Positions 35,893-44,792 are shown, counted from the first letter of the stretch. The stretch is 64,000 nucleotides of DNA from Herbiconiux oxytropis (GCF_024979315.1 NZ_JANLCK010000013.1:1-64000), one strand, 5' to 3'. Notes: generated by a model from the letters alone, not told the origin. Translations and numbers: made by a program.

Positions 35893-35921
35893 AGTCTATC
35901 CAGCGCCGTCCCCGATAGGCT
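35893..35921. promoter_or_regulatory. Face-sharing divergent promoters of fbaA and glpX
   Basis: Minus-strand TAGACT (35893-35898) for fbaA and plus-strand TAGGCT (35916-35921) for glpX are 17 bases apart, so each -10 occupies the -35 position of the other. Confidence 0.5.
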
Positions 35922-35977
35922 TGTCGAGGCCCGCCGGTCAGCACAGCCCGGTCGGGTGACCCCGGAAGGACTCCCGC

Positions 35978-36961
35978 ATGACCGCCGACAGCGCCCCTCT
36001 CTACGAGCACCCCGACCGCAACCTGGCCCTGGAGCTGGTGCGTGCCACCGAGGCCGCCGCCATCCGGGCGCAGCCGTTCATCGGCAAGGGCGACAAGAAC
36101 GCCGCCGACGGCGCCGCGGTCGACGCGATGCGCAAGTTCCTCGGCACCGTCGACTTCGACGGCGTGATCGTGATCGGCGAGGGCGAGAAGGACGAAGCGC
36201 CCATGCTCTTCAACGGTGAGCACGTGGGCACCGGCCGCGGCCCGGCCTGCGACATCGCGGTCGATCCCATCGACGGCACCTCGCTCACCGCCGCCGGCCG
36301 GCAGAACGCCATCTCGATGCTGGCCGCCTCGGATCGCGGCACCATGCTCGATGCCTCCTCGGTGTTCTACATGAACAAGATCGTCACGGATGCCGACGGC
36401 ATCGGCGTGATCGACATCGACCGGCCGATCGGTGACAACATCCGGGCGCTCGCCAAGGCGAAGGGCAAGGACGTCGGCGACATCCGCGTGGCCGTGCTCG
36501 ACCGGCCGCGGCACCAGCAGCTCATCGAGGACATCCGTGCCGCCGGCGCCGGCACCCGGCTGATGCTCGACGGCGACGTCGCGGGCGGCATCAACGCGGC
36601 GCGCTACGGCACCCGCATCGACATGTGCGTGGGCACCGGCGGCAGCCCCGAGGGTGTCGCGACGGCGTGCGCGATCAAGGCGCTCGGCGGTTTCATCCAG
36701 ACCCGGCTCGCTCCGAAGGACGACGACGAGCGCCAGAAGGGCATCGACGCCGGTCTCGACATGGACAAGCTCTATGAGGCCGACGACCTCGTGAGCGGCG
36801 ACAACACGTTCTTCGTGGCCACCGGCGTGACCGACGGCGGCCTCGTGGCGGGCGTCAAGCGCCTCGGCCCCATCATCCGCACCGAGTCGATCGTGCTGCG
36901 CTCGCACTCGGGCACGATCCGCCGCATCGAGGCCGACCACCTCGTGGAGAAGTGGCTCTGA
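35978..36961 (+). CDS. glpX: Class II fructose-1,6-bisphosphatase
   Basis: 327 aa. GEGEKDEAPML and DPIDGTSLTAAG are the metal/phosphate-binding motifs of the GlpX family. It removes the 1-phosphate from fructose 1,6-bisphosphate in gluconeogenesis; the typical FBPase of actinobacteria. GGAAGGA lies seven bases before the ATG. Confidence 0.96.
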   Translation: MTADSAPLYEHPDRNLALELVRATEAAAIRAQPFIGKGDKNAADGAAVDAMRKFLGTVDFDGVIVIGEGEKDEAPMLFNGEHVGTGRGPACDIAVDPIDGTSLTAAGRQNAISMLAASDRGTMLDASSVFYMNKIVTDADGIGVIDIDRPIGDNIRALAKAKGKDVGDIRVAVLDRPRHQQLIEDIRAAGAGTRLMLDGDVAGGINAARYGTRIDMCVGTGGSPEGVATACAIKALGGFIQTRLAPKDDDERQKGIDAGLDMDKLYEADDLVSGDNTFFVATGVTDGGLVAGVKRLGPIIRTESIVLRSHSGTIRRIEADHLVEKWL

Positions 36962-36972
36962 GGCTCCCACTT

Positions 36973-37049
36973 CGGTTCAATAACGCAATCGTGGAGTGAC
37001 CCGAGCCCCCTGGGGGGCCGGATCACTCCACGATTGCATTTCTGAACCG
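36973..37049. terminator. Long inverted repeat between glpX and rmuC
   Basis: 31-nt arms (36973-37003 and 37019-37049) pair at 27 of 31 positions; the loop has a further GCCCCC/GGGGGGC pairing. The outer 16 bases match those of the hairpin at 17498-17574 while the inner arms are unrelated. Placed between convergent genes, two bases before the rmuC stop. Confidence 0.75.
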
Positions 37050-37050
37050 G

Positions 37051-38844
37051 CTAGCGCGGATCGGTGCCCGTGGGCCTGCCGAAGTCGAGTTCGATGTCGA
37101 TCACCTGGGCGGAGCCCCCCGACTCGTGCTCGAGGAATGCCGCGTCGCGCGCCGCCGCCGGGTCGCCCAGCGCGTCGAACTCCGCGACGGCCCGCTCGAC
37201 CTCTGCGGCTCGCTCGGCGTCGTCGTCGCGCCCGGCCGCTGTCGGCTGCGCCTCGGCCGCTGTCGCCTCCGCCTCCGCCTCCGCCGCCTCTACCTCGGGA
37301 GCCTCGACCATCGGCGCCTCCGCCGCCTCGAGCTCGGCGAGCAGCTCGTGCCCCGACAGCTCGCGCGGAGCCTCCTCGAGGGGCGACAGCTCGGGGAAGA
37401 GGCTCTCGCTCGAGAGCGCCCCGAGCTTGCGGGCAGTGGGGAAGACCTGGCGCTCGAACGAGCCGACGAAGGCGTTGTAGTCCTTCACCGTGCGGTCGAT
37501 CGTGCGGCCGAGCTTGTCGATGTGCGAGGCGGTCTTGCCGAGCCGTGTGTAGAGCTGCTGGCTGAGGTCGAAGAGCTGGCGCGCTTCCTGGGTCAGCACG
37601 TCCTGCTGCCAGGAGAAGGCCACCGTCTTGAGCACCGACCACAGGGTGACGGGGGAGGCGAGCGCCACGCGCTTGCCGAACGCGAACTCCATGATCGACG
37701 GATCGGCCTCGAGCGCGCTCGAGACGAGCGACTCGCTCGGGATGAAGGCGATCACGAGCTCGGGGGAGGCCTCGAGCCCGTTCCAGTAGCCCTTCGTGCC
37801 GAGCGCGGTGATGTGCTCGCGCAGCGCCTTCACGTGCTTCTTCATGAGCTGCGAGCGGTGCTCGCCCTCGACTCCCGTGGCCGAGGCCTGGATGGCGGAG
37901 GCCTCGAGGTACGCGTCGAACGGCACCTTCGCGTCGACCGCGATGTTCTTGCCGCCGGGCAGGTGCACGACCATGTCGGGGCGCCCCGCTCCGGAGTCGC
38001 TCACGATCGAGGTCTGCACGTCGAAGTCGACGCGCTCGATCAGCCCGGCCGCCTCGACGACGCTCCGGAGCTGGGTCTCGCCCCACACGCCGCGGGTGCT
38101 GTTGGAGCGCAGCGCCGAGGCGAGCGACTCGGCGGTCGAGCGCAGCCGCTCCTCCGACTCGGTGGCCGACTTGAGCTGCTGCGAGAGCTCGCCGTACTGC
38201 TGCTGGCGCTGCGCCTCGAGCTCCACGACCTTCGCCTGCACGGCCTTCAGGCTCTCCTGCACGGGGCTGAGGGCCACCAGGACCTTGCTGTCCTCCCCGG
38301 CGCGGGTCTTCTCCGCATCCTGCACGTCTTTGAGCCGGCGCTGGAAGTCGGTGAGCCGCTCCTCGAGGATGCCGATCTGGGCGCGGTACTGCGCATCCTG
38401 CTGCTCGAGCCGCTCGCGCGACTGCTCCTGCGCGAACGCCAGCTGCGTCTCGAACTGCTCCCGCGCGAGCGCGGTCTGCTCGCGGTGGGAGGTGATGGCG
38501 CCCTCGAGCTGCGCGCGGTGCGCCAGCACGGCGGACTCGAACTGCTCGCGGTGCGCGAGCGTGCGCTCCTCCACCTGCTCGCGGAGCCCCGACGCGGTGG
38601 CCTCGATGCCGGCGAGCCGGCTCTGCAGGCCCGCGCGCTCCTCGACCAGCTGTTCGACCCGCGAGCGCGTCTCGGTGAGGGCCGCGGTGCGCTCGCCGAG
38701 CGAGCTCTCGAGCATGGCGACGGTGCCCGCGGACGAACCGCCCGCAGCACCGCCCTGGCGGGCCCGGGCGAAGAGCACACCTCCGACCACGCCGAGCACG
38801 AGACCGACGAGAAGACCGAGGAGGAGGGGGAGCAGTGCGTCCAT
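37051..38844 (-). CDS. rmuC: DNA recombination protein RmuC
   Basis: 597 aa from the ATG at 38844. One N-terminal helix (MDALLPLLLGLLVGLVLGVV), a long coiled coil (about residues 45-230, rich in Glu/Arg/Gln), then the RmuC nuclease-like domain with VDFDVQTSI, DMVVHLPGGKNIAVDAKVPF and FIPSESLVSSALE. The tail of about 90 residues is acidic and Ala/Glu-rich. RmuC limits recombination at inverted repeats in E. coli, presumably as a nuclease. Confidence 0.94.
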   Translation of the reverse strand: MDALLPLLLGLLVGLVLGVVGGVLFARARQGGAAGGSSAGTVAMLESSLGERTAALTETRSRVEQLVEERAGLQSRLAGIEATASGLREQVEERTLAHREQFESAVLAHRAQLEGAITSHREQTALAREQFETQLAFAQEQSRERLEQQDAQYRAQIGILEERLTDFQRRLKDVQDAEKTRAGEDSKVLVALSPVQESLKAVQAKVVELEAQRQQQYGELSQQLKSATESEERLRSTAESLASALRSNSTRGVWGETQLRSVVEAAGLIERVDFDVQTSIVSDSGAGRPDMVVHLPGGKNIAVDAKVPFDAYLEASAIQASATGVEGEHRSQLMKKHVKALREHITALGTKGYWNGLEASPELVIAFIPSESLVSSALEADPSIMEFAFGKRVALASPVTLWSVLKTVAFSWQQDVLTQEARQLFDLSQQLYTRLGKTASHIDKLGRTIDRTVKDYNAFVGSFERQVFPTARKLGALSSESLFPELSPLEEAPRELSGHELLAELEAAEAPMVEAPEVEAAEAEAEATAAEAQPTAAGRDDDAERAAEVERAVAEFDALGDPAAARDAAFLEHESGGSAQVIDIELDFGRPTGTDPR

Positions 38845-38850
38845 GCGGCC

Positions 38851-38856
38851 AGTCTC
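38851..38856 (-). promoter_or_regulatory. -10-like box for leaderless rmuC transcript
   Basis: GAGACT on the minus strand, six bases before the ATG; a weaker match than the others. Confidence 0.45.
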
Positions 38857-38969
38857 GCATCCGCCACCGACACCGGGCCGTCGCCACGACGGAACCGAAC
38901 GCATACAGCGGCACCACCGGACACCTGCACAGCCGGACACCTGCACAGCCGGATGACGGCCCCAGGATC

Positions 38970-38975
38970 TAGGCT
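38970..38975 (+). promoter_or_regulatory. -10 box upstream of mmsA
   Basis: TAGGCT, giving a short leader with GCAGGA before the ATG at 39014. Confidence 0.5.
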
Positions 38976-39013
38976 TGCTCCAGGAATCCCGTTCGAGCAA
39001 AGAAGCAGGAATC

Positions 39014-40513
39014 ATGTCTGATGCACTCCCCGTAGTGAACCACTGGATCGGCGGCGAGGAGCTCGTGTCCACGAGCGGCCGCACGGCGCCCGTCTTCGAC
39101 CCCGCCCTGGGCGAGCAGTCCAAGAGCGTGGCCCTCGCGAACCAGTCCGAGATCGACGCCGCGGTGGCCGCCGCGAAGGCCGCTTTCCCCGCCTGGCGCG
39201 ACACGAGCATCACGAAGCGCCAGCAGGTCATCTTCGCCTTCCGCGAGCTGCTCAACGCGAGGAAGGGCGAGCTCGCCGAGATCCTCACGGCCGAGCACGG
39301 CAAGGTGCTCTCCGACGCCCTGGGCGAGATCACCCGCGGCCTCGAGGTCGTGGAGCTCGCGACCGGGTTCCCGCACCTGCTGAAGGGCGAGTACTCCGAG
39401 AACGTCTCGACCGGTGTCGACGTCTACTCCACCAAGCAGCCGCTCGGCGTGGTGGGCATCATCAGCCCCTTCAACTTCCCGGCCATGGTGCCGATGTGGT
39501 TCTTCCCGATCGCCATCGCGGCCGGCAACACCGTCGTGCTGAAGCCCTCGGAGAAGGATCCGAGCGCCGCCAACTGGCTCGCCGCCCTCTTCCAGGAGGC
39601 CGGCCTCCCCGACGGCGTCTTCAACGTGCTGCACGGCGACAAGGAGGCCGTCGACGGCCTGCTGAACCACAACGACGTCAAGAGCATCTCGTTCGTCGGC
39701 TCCACGCCCATCGCGCAGTACATCTACGAGACCGCGGCCCGCAACGGCAAGCGCGTGCAGGCCCTCGGAGGCGCCAAGAACCACATGCTCGTGCTGCCCG
39801 ACGCCGACCTCGACCTCGCCGCCGACGCCGCCATCAATGCGGGCTTCGGCTCGGCGGGCGAGCGCTGCATGGCCATCTCGGTGCTCGTGGCGGTCGACAC
39901 GATCGCCGACGACCTCGTGGCGAAGGTCCAGGAGCGCATGGCGGGCCTGAAGACCGGCGACGGCCGCCGCAGCTGCGACATGGGCCCGCTCATCACCGAG
40001 GTGCACCGCGACAAGGTGGCCTCCTACATCGACGTGGCGCACGAGGACGGCGCGACGGTCGTGGTCGACGGCCGCGGGATCGAGGTCGACGGCGAAGCTT
40101 CCGGCTTCTGGCTCGGCCCCACCCTCATCGACAACGTGCCCACCACGTCGAAGGTCTACCTCGACGAGATCTTCGGCCCGGTGCTCTCGGTCGTGCGCGT
40201 GCACTCCTACGAGGAGGGCGTCGACCTCATCAACAACGGCGCCTACGGCAACGGCACGGCCATCTTCACCAACGACGGGGGAGCGGCCCGCCGCTTCCAG
40301 AACGAGGTCGAGGTCGGCATGATCGGCATCAACGTGCCGATCCCGGTGCCCGTGGCCTACCACTCGTTCGGGGGGGTCAAGGACTCGATCTTCGGCGACT
40401 CCAAGGCCTACGGTCTCGCGGGCTTCCGCTTCTTCACGCAGGAGAAGGCCATCACGAGCCGCTGGCTCGACCCCTCGCACGGTGGCATCAACCTGGGCTT
40501 CCCCCAGAACTAG
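39014..40513 (+). CDS. mmsA: CoA-acylating methylmalonate-semialdehyde dehydrogenase
   Basis: 499 aa, ALDH superfamily. NHWIGGEELVSTSGRTAPVFDPA opening, FNFPAMVPMWFFPIAIA and catalytic cysteine in GSAGERCMAIS (C285), as in MMSDH, which lacks the usual general-base glutamate. Converts malonate or methylmalonate semialdehyde to acetyl- or propionyl-CoA in valine and myo-inositol breakdown. No neighbouring valine or inositol genes here. Confidence 0.92.
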   Translation: MSDALPVVNHWIGGEELVSTSGRTAPVFDPALGEQSKSVALANQSEIDAAVAAAKAAFPAWRDTSITKRQQVIFAFRELLNARKGELAEILTAEHGKVLSDALGEITRGLEVVELATGFPHLLKGEYSENVSTGVDVYSTKQPLGVVGIISPFNFPAMVPMWFFPIAIAAGNTVVLKPSEKDPSAANWLAALFQEAGLPDGVFNVLHGDKEAVDGLLNHNDVKSISFVGSTPIAQYIYETAARNGKRVQALGGAKNHMLVLPDADLDLAADAAINAGFGSAGERCMAISVLVAVDTIADDLVAKVQERMAGLKTGDGRRSCDMGPLITEVHRDKVASYIDVAHEDGATVVVDGRGIEVDGEASGFWLGPTLIDNVPTTSKVYLDEIFGPVLSVVRVHSYEEGVDLINNGAYGNGTAIFTNDGGAARRFQNEVEVGMIGINVPIPVPVAYHSFGGVKDSIFGDSKAYGLAGFRFFTQEKAITSRWLDPSHGGINLGFPQN

Positions 40514-40527
40514 CCCGCCTGCCCTCC

Positions 40528-40587
40528 GCCGAGACGTCACTTCTCACACCAAGATCCCTCGGGATGTGTGGAAAGTGACGTCTCGGC
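40528..40587. terminator. Long hairpin after mmsA
   Basis: Outer 15-bp perfect stem (40528-40542 with 40573-40587), two mismatches, a CACAC/GTGTG pairing and an inner ATCCC/GGGAT stem. It ends nine bases before the ychF -10, insulating the two genes. Confidence 0.75.
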
Positions 40588-40595
40588 AGAGAAAG

Positions 40596-40601
40596 TAGGA
40601 T
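40596..40601 (+). promoter_or_regulatory. -10 box for ychF
   Basis: TAGGAT, eight bases before the GTG at 40610. Confidence 0.5.
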
Positions 40602-40609
40602 GGACGACC

Positions 40610-41683
40610 GTGGCTCTTACTATCGCGATCGTCGGACTGCCCAATGTCGGCAAGTCCACTCTGTTCAACGCCCTCACGAAGAACCAGGTGCTGGCGGCGA
40701 ACTACCCGTTCGCCACCATCGAGCCCAACGTGGGTGTGGTGAACCTCCCCGACGCGCGCCTCGACAAGCTCGCCGAGATCTTCGGCAGCGAGCGCATCCT
40801 CCCCGCACCGGTCTCGTTCGTCGACATCGCGGGCATCGTGCGCGGCGCGAGCGAGGGCGAGGGCCTCGGCAACAAGTTCCTCGCCAACATCCGTGAGGCG
40901 GATGCGATCGCCCAGGTCATCCGGGGCTTCATCGACTCGGATGTCGTGCACGTCGACGGCAAGGTCGACGCCGCGAGCGACATGGAGACCATCAACACCG
41001 AGCTCGTGCTCGCCGACCTGCAGACCCTCGAGAAGGCGGAAGCCCGCTACGAGAAGGAGGTCAAGGGCAAGAAGCTCGCACCGATCGTGCTCGAGACGGC
41101 CAAGCAGGCCCGTGAGTACCTCGACACCGGAAAGCCGCTGTCGACCTCCTCGATCGACCTCGAGCCCATCCGCGAGCTCGGTCTGCTCACGTCGAAGCCG
41201 TTCATCTACGTCTTCAACGTCGACGAGGAGATCCTGAACGACCCCGTTCGCAAGGATGCGCTGGCCGCCCTCGTGGCGCCGGCCCAGGCGATCTTCCTCG
41301 ACGCCAAGCTCGAGTCCGAGCTCATCGACCTCGAGCCCGACGACGCGGCCGAGCTCCTCGCATCGACGGGCCAGGACGAGAGCGGCCTCGACCAGCTCGC
41401 CCGCATCGGCTTCGACACCCTCGGCCTCCAGACCTACCTCACGGCGGGCCCGAAGGAGAGCCGTGCCTGGACGATCGGCAAGGGCTGGACGGCTCCGCAG
41501 GCGGCCGGTGTCATCCACACCGACTTCCAGAAGGGCTTCATCAAGGCCGAGATCATCTCGTTCGACGACCTCGTGGAGACCGGCTCCATCGCCGAGGCCC
41601 GCGCGAAGGGCAAGGCCCGCATCGAGGGCAAGGACTACGTGATGCAGGACGGCGACGTCGTCGAGTTCCGCTTCAACAATTAG
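40610..41683 (+). CDS. ychF: Redox-regulated ATPase YchF (Obg-like)
   Basis: 357 aa from the GTG at 40610, where family sequence begins (ALTIAIVGLPNVGKS). P-loop GLPNVGKS (9-16), DIAGIVRGASEGEGLGNKF as switch region, helical domain in the middle and a C-terminal TGS domain (KGWTAPQAAGVIHTDFQKGF). Binds ribosomes and prefers ATP; linked to translation quality and oxidative stress. Confidence 0.96.
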   Translation: MALTIAIVGLPNVGKSTLFNALTKNQVLAANYPFATIEPNVGVVNLPDARLDKLAEIFGSERILPAPVSFVDIAGIVRGASEGEGLGNKFLANIREADAIAQVIRGFIDSDVVHVDGKVDAASDMETINTELVLADLQTLEKAEARYEKEVKGKKLAPIVLETAKQAREYLDTGKPLSTSSIDLEPIRELGLLTSKPFIYVFNVDEEILNDPVRKDALAALVAPAQAIFLDAKLESELIDLEPDDAAELLASTGQDESGLDQLARIGFDTLGLQTYLTAGPKESRAWTIGKGWTAPQAAGVIHTDFQKGFIKAEIISFDDLVETGSIAEARAKGKARIEGKDYVMQDGDVVEFRFNN

Positions 41684-41699
41684 CGAGCCGCCGGGGCGT

Positions 41700-42197
41700 T
41701 CACCAGCCCATCGACCCGGGTATGCCCTTGAAGGGCCCGACGACGGATCCGGTGATCCAGCCGCCGTAGAAGCCTCCGGGCTGCGGCGTGACGATCTCGC
41801 CGTCGACCGTGCACTCGTCCATCTGCTGTGCGTAGACGGCGACGCGGTCTCGGAGGGGCTCGAACCCCGGCGCCGGCTGCGGATAGTTCCACGCGCACGC
41901 CGAACGCACCTCGCCTCCGCCACGGACGTCGAGATAGCGTGCTGCGCCCTTGAACTCGCAGAACGACGAGCCGTCGGCATCGACCAGCGAGCCGGTCGAG
42001 AAGTCCGCTATCGGGAGATAGTAGACCGGCGGATGGCTGGTCTCGAGCACCCGGACGGCGTCTCGGGTCAGGGCGATGAGCTGCCCGCCCAGACGGATCG
42101 TGACCGGCGCCGTGACGCGCTCGACGCGCGGCGGCCTCGGGTAGTCCCAGACGGACTCCTGTCCGGTTCCTGGGGTCTCCGGGCGCGGTCGGGGCAT
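41700..42197 (-). CDS. DUF427 domain protein
   Basis: 165 aa. Contains the DUF427 pattern: VWDYPRPPRVE, PPVYYLPIADF, SFCEFKGAARYLDV, WNYPQPAPGFEPLRDRVAVY and VDGEIVTPQPGGFYGGW. Soluble; function unknown. Converges on ychF and is divergent from the Lon-N gene. Confidence 0.93.
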   Translation of the reverse strand: MPRPRPETPGTGQESVWDYPRPPRVERVTAPVTIRLGGQLIALTRDAVRVLETSHPPVYYLPIADFSTGSLVDADGSSFCEFKGAARYLDVRGGGEVRSACAWNYPQPAPGFEPLRDRVAVYAQQMDECTVDGEIVTPQPGGFYGGWITGSVVGPFKGIPGSMGW

Positions 42198-42203
42198 CTG
42201 TTC

Positions 42204-42209
42204 ACTCTA
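42204..42209 (-). promoter_or_regulatory. -10 box for leaderless DUF427 gene
   Basis: TAGAGT on the minus strand, six bases before the ATG. Confidence 0.6.
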
Positions 42210-42232
42210 CGTCGGCGGTGCTTCACTGGGGT

Positions 42233-42835
42233 ATGGCCGCCTCACCGATGTTCCCGCTCGGATCGGTCCTGTTCCCTTGCGTGCCGATCCCGCTCCGGGT
42301 GTTCGAGCCGCGGTATCTCACCATGGTCGGGCGGCTTCTCGACGAGGATGAACCGGGGTTCGAGTTCGGCGTCGTCCTCATCGAGCGCGGACCCGAAGCC
42401 GGGGGTGGCGACCAGCGCGCCTCGGTCGGGACGATGGCGCGTCTTGTGAGCGCCACCGCGGGTGCCGACGACCTCATCATCGTCGGAGTGGGGACCCGGC
42501 GGTTCACGGTCGAGCGCTGGGTCGGCGAGGATCCGTATCCCAGGGCCGAGCTCTCGCCGCTGCCGGATCTGGAGTGGTCCGAGGCGCTCGCACCGCTGCG
42601 GGCCCAGGCCGAAGCGGTCGTCCGCCGTGTGACCGCCCGCGTCGCGGAGCGGCAGCCGGATGCCGCTCTCGAGCTGTCGGACGACCCCGTCGCCGCCGTG
42701 TGGCAACTGGCGGCGATCGCCCCGCTCGGCGAGTACGACCGGTACACCCTGCTGAGGTCGACATCGATGGCGGGACTCCTCCGTCAGATGATCGACCTGG
42801 TCCTCGAGGCCGAGGAGCTCTGGGCCGCCCCGTGA
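42233..42835 (+). CDS. LON peptidase substrate-binding domain protein
   Basis: 200 aa from the ATG at 42233; a GTG 15 bases upstream is possible. FPLGSVLFPCVPIPLRVFEPRY is the start signature of the Lon N-terminal domain; LLRSTSMAGLLRQMIDLV ends it. It has no ATPase or protease domain, so it is the stand-alone adaptor-like form seen across actinobacteria. Function unproven. Confidence 0.92.
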   Translation: MAASPMFPLGSVLFPCVPIPLRVFEPRYLTMVGRLLDEDEPGFEFGVVLIERGPEAGGGDQRASVGTMARLVSATAGADDLIIVGVGTRRFTVERWVGEDPYPRAELSPLPDLEWSEALAPLRAQAEAVVRRVTARVAERQPDAALELSDDPVAAVWQLAAIAPLGEYDRYTLLRSTSMAGLLRQMIDLVLEAEELWAAP

Positions 42836-42899
42836 GGTCTCTGTCCACGGTTCACCACCCCTGGTCCTCTCGTGGGCAGGAGGAACCGCCGCCGCCGCG

Positions 42900-42905
42900 T
42901 AGGCT
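42900..42905 (+). promoter_or_regulatory. -10 box for leaderless gene at 42913
   Basis: TAGGCT, seven bases before the ATG. Confidence 0.6.
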
Positions 42906-42912
42906 CGGATGC

Positions 42913-43371
42913 ATGACGAACTCCTCCCCAGCCTCCCTCCGACGCGTGGGCGGCCTCACCGTGGCCGCGGGCTCGCTCTTCCTGACGGCCGGCTCTGGGG
43001 CCTGGTTCGTGATCTCGAAGCAGCTCCGCGACGAGAAGATCGTGGTCCCGGGCAACGCACCCGCGTTCGCCGGCAAGACGGTGCAGGGCCCCGTGACCGC
43101 CTACGTCGAGGCCCTCGTGATCAAGGGCAACGCCGAGCGGGGAGCCGGCGGCCGCACCTTCGCCGACGTCAGCGCGGCCCTCCGCGAGGTCGAGTCGGGC
43201 AGCGACGAGGAGCGCGCCCTGCGCGGGCAGAGCGCATCGCTCGCCACCGCCGCGTCGCTCCGCACCTCGCTCATGACCTCGGTGCTCGCCTTCGGTGTGA
43301 GCGCCTTCGCGGGCGGCCTCGGAGCTCTCCTCCTGATCGCCGGAACGCAGCTCCGCCGCTCCCGCGACTGA
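42913..43371 (+). CDS. Two-helix conserved membrane protein
   Basis: 152 aa. Helices at about 14-33 and 120-143 flank an extracytoplasmic part (GKTVQGPVTAYVEALVIKGNA). A conserved actinobacterial protein that databases sometimes label as an aromatic-ring dioxygenase without support; nothing here suggests an enzyme. The longer open frame upstream lies in the Lon-N gene. Confidence 0.7.
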   Translation: MTNSSPASLRRVGGLTVAAGSLFLTAGSGAWFVISKQLRDEKIVVPGNAPAFAGKTVQGPVTAYVEALVIKGNAERGAGGRTFADVSAALREVESGSDEERALRGQSASLATAASLRTSLMTSVLAFGVSAFAGGLGALLLIAGTQLRRSRD

Positions 43372-43421
43372 CGCCCACCCGTGCGCCCGTTCGGGGGCCG
43401 CGGTCACGCGCTCGGCGCCAC

Positions 43422-43427
43422 TAGGGT
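43422..43427 (+). promoter_or_regulatory. -10 box for leaderless FAD oxidase gene
   Basis: TAGGGT, six bases before the ATG at 43434. Confidence 0.6.
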
Positions 43428-43433
43428 CGCAGC

Positions 43434-44792
43434 ATGATCGAGCTGCTGCGCGGAGACCCCGAGTTCGAGCGCGCCGTCGTCGAAGGGTCGTTCAACGCAC
43501 TCCTGCCGGCCGAGCGCCCGGAGATCGTCGTGCGGCCCCGATCCGAGACCGAGGCGGTGGCGGCGGTTCGTGCGGTGGCCGCCGCGGGGCAGCGGATCGC
43601 GGTGCGCTCCGGCGGGCACAGCTGGGTGGCCGCCTCCGTGCGCGACGGTGGGGTGCTGATCGACCTCGGCGCCCTCGACGGCATCGGTCTCGACACAGAG
43701 CGGATGACGGCGACCGTCGGCCCCGGCGTCCGCGGCGCACGACTCTCGGCGGCGCTCGAGGAGGCCGGACTCGCCTTTCCTGTGGGCCACTGCGGCGACC
43801 CCGGGGTGGGCGGCTTCCTGCTCGGCGGCGGCCTCGGAGTCAATTGGGGGCACTGGCGGCCCGCCTGCTTCTCGATCGAGCGGATGCGCGTGGTCACCGC
43901 CGACGGCGAGCTCCGCACCGCATCGCCCACCGAGAACCCGGACCTGTTCTGGCTCGCGCGGGGGAGCGGCCCGGGCTTCCCCGGTGTGGTGACCGAGTTC
44001 GAGCTGGCCCTCCGCCCGCTGCCACCCTGCATCCGCGTCGAGACCCTGTCGTACCCCCTCGACCGGCTCGGCGAGGTCACCCGCTGGCTCACGGATGCGT
44101 CGCAGGACCTTCCCACGAATGTCGAGCTCTCGCTCGTGACCGCCGGGTCACCCGACCCGGCGCATCCGTTCGTCGTGGGAGTGGCCGCCACCGTCTTCGC
44201 CGGCTCCGTCGCCGAGGCCGACGCCGCGCTCGCTCCGCTGCACGGCGCCCCCGCCGCACACCGTGGCCGGCCCGCCGATCCGCTCGCGCACACCGCCCCG
44301 GCCGACGTCGCGTTCAGCGCCCTGCACGAGGCCGTCGACGCCACCTACCCGCGGGGCGCCCGCTACCTCGCCGACACCTTCTGGACCGACCTCGACCTGC
44401 ACGATGCCACCGCACCGCTCGCCGCGCTCCTCGAGCGTGCGCCCTCGAAGCGCAGCTACGTGCTCGCCGGCATGCCCGCGAACGGCGCCGGCGCCGGCCT
44501 CGTGACCCCGGGTGAAGCCGCCTACGGGATGCACGACCGAACCCTCCTCATCGTCTACACGATCTGGGAGGACGCGGCCGACGACGCCGCCAACCGCGCC
44601 TGGCTCGACGAGGTCGCCGATGCGCTCCTGCCCACCGCCACCGGCCACTTCCTCAGCGAGGCCGACCTCCGCCACCGCCCCGACCGCGTGCCCGGCTCGT
44701 TCGCGCCCGCCGACCGCGCCCGCGTCGAGCACCTCCGCGGGCACTACGACCCCGACCACCTCTTCCACGGGTTCCCCGCCTTGGTACTGTGA
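43434..44792 (+). CDS. FAD-binding oxidoreductase, berberine-bridge-like
   Basis: 452 aa. FAD_binding_4 domain with RSGGHSWVAAS (H62, predicted 8-alpha-histidyl link) and FPVGHCGDPGVGGFLLGGG, where C120 sits where BBE-type oxidases make the second, cysteinyl flavin bond. The end (RVEHLRGHYDPDHLFHG) is the BBE domain. Cytosolic, no signal peptide. Such enzymes oxidise sugars, oligosaccharides or secondary metabolites; no pathway context here. Confidence 0.9.
   Translation: MIELLRGDPEFERAVVEGSFNALLPAERPEIVVRPRSETEAVAAVRAVAAAGQRIAVRSGGHSWVAASVRDGGVLIDLGALDGIGLDTERMTATVGPGVRGARLSAALEEAGLAFPVGHCGDPGVGGFLLGGGLGVNWGHWRPACFSIERMRVVTADGELRTASPTENPDLFWLARGSGPGFPGVVTEFELALRPLPPCIRVETLSYPLDRLGEVTRWLTDASQDLPTNVELSLVTAGSPDPAHPFVVGVAATVFAGSVAEADAALAPLHGAPAAHRGRPADPLAHTAPADVAFSALHEAVDATYPRGARYLADTFWTDLDLHDATAPLAALLERAPSKRSYVLAGMPANGAGAGLVTPGEAAYGMHDRTLLIVYTIWEDAADDAANRAWLDEVADALLPTATGHFLSEADLRHRPDRVPGSFAPADRARVEHLRGHYDPDHLFHGFPALVL

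Noticed and set aside
42574-43371. A 265-aa protein instead of 152 aa at 42913
   Set aside because: The first 113 codons lie within the Lon-N gene in another frame and are Arg/Pro-rich; the -10 box and ATG at 42913 mark the start.
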